DNA of 64,000 nt from Coriobacteriaceae bacterium (GTDB lineage: Bacteria > Actinomycetota > Coriobacteriia > Coriobacteriales > Coriobacteriaceae): assembly GCA_902362275.1 (NCBI GenBank), contig CABIWB010000007.1, positions 1 to 64,000 on the forward strand. Reading direction: 5' to 3'. This document shows, in pieces, positions 63,948 through 64,000 of this stretch (the first letter of the stretch is position 1; each line of letters starts with the position of its first letter). The notes under the pieces are model-generated. The model worked only from the letters and a program-made list of their open reading frames with translations. It did not search any database and had not been told where the DNA came from. The position numbers and the translations under genes are program-made.

Positions 63948-64000
63948 GAGCTCTCCCCATCTTCCAGCACCCAAATCGCATCATTCAGTTGGCTGCGCGA

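Overview
The window looks like a chromosomal segment of a gut Coriobacteriia actinobacterium, most likely Collinsella (inferred from gene content and style: GC-rich housekeeping genes, a sufCBDSU operon, a GGGtGRT gene, many wall-binding-repeat proteins, ATG/GTG/TTG starts behind AGGAG-type ribosome sites). No species marker such as rRNA is present.

Region 1 (1-42.6 kb) is a surface-polysaccharide locus. GC-rich dTDP-rhamnose genes (an rfbC-rfbD fusion, rfbB, rfbA) are split by an AT-rich four-gene cassette (2.53-4.08 kb): a DUF4869-type protein, a 63-residue protein, a RelA/SpoT-type alarmone synthetase domain and a 77-residue protein. Then come a two-domain glycosyltransferase, a DUF2142 membrane protein, an IS256-type remnant, a DUF2304/GT2 pair, a GT4 enzyme, LicD, a flippase and another GT2. 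From 16.9 to 31.5 kb lie five large secreted proteins built of choline/glucan-binding-type repeats, with L,D-transpeptidase, NlpC/P60, C39-like, GH25 and NlpC/P60-like catalytic domains (the last protein, at 30.3-31.5 kb, is a sixth, without an enzyme domain). Among them sits a lic operon (LicC-LicA fusion with an N-terminal HTH, then LicB). Together with LicD this suggests phosphocholine decoration of a surface glycan that the repeat proteins bind, as in pneumococcus. The C39 gene carries a 121-bp microinversion that can be undone on paper to restore the reading frame to a natural C-terminus.

At 31.9-33.3 kb a second DUF4869 gene is translationally coupled to a P-loop ATPase with a TOPRIM-like C-terminal half; this pair and the cassette at 2.5-4.1 kb are the best candidates for an undescribed system. 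Five glycosyltransferases, an acyltransferase pseudogene and a further GT2 follow (33.3-42.6 kb).

Region 2 (42.7-64 kb) is mostly core genome: an AAA-ATPase-like protein, a sortase-type anchored protein, a HepT-MntA toxin-antitoxin pair, an Rrf2 Fe-S regulator divergent from sufCBDSU with several inverted-repeat operator candidates, a degenerate Y1-transposase-like protein, a NifU-like scaffold plus GGGtGRT pair, a flavoprotein, DinD, tRNA-Lys (two) and tRNA-His, an aminotransferase, a ROK sugar kinase, a VanZ protein and a Coriobacteria-type membrane protein of unknown role.
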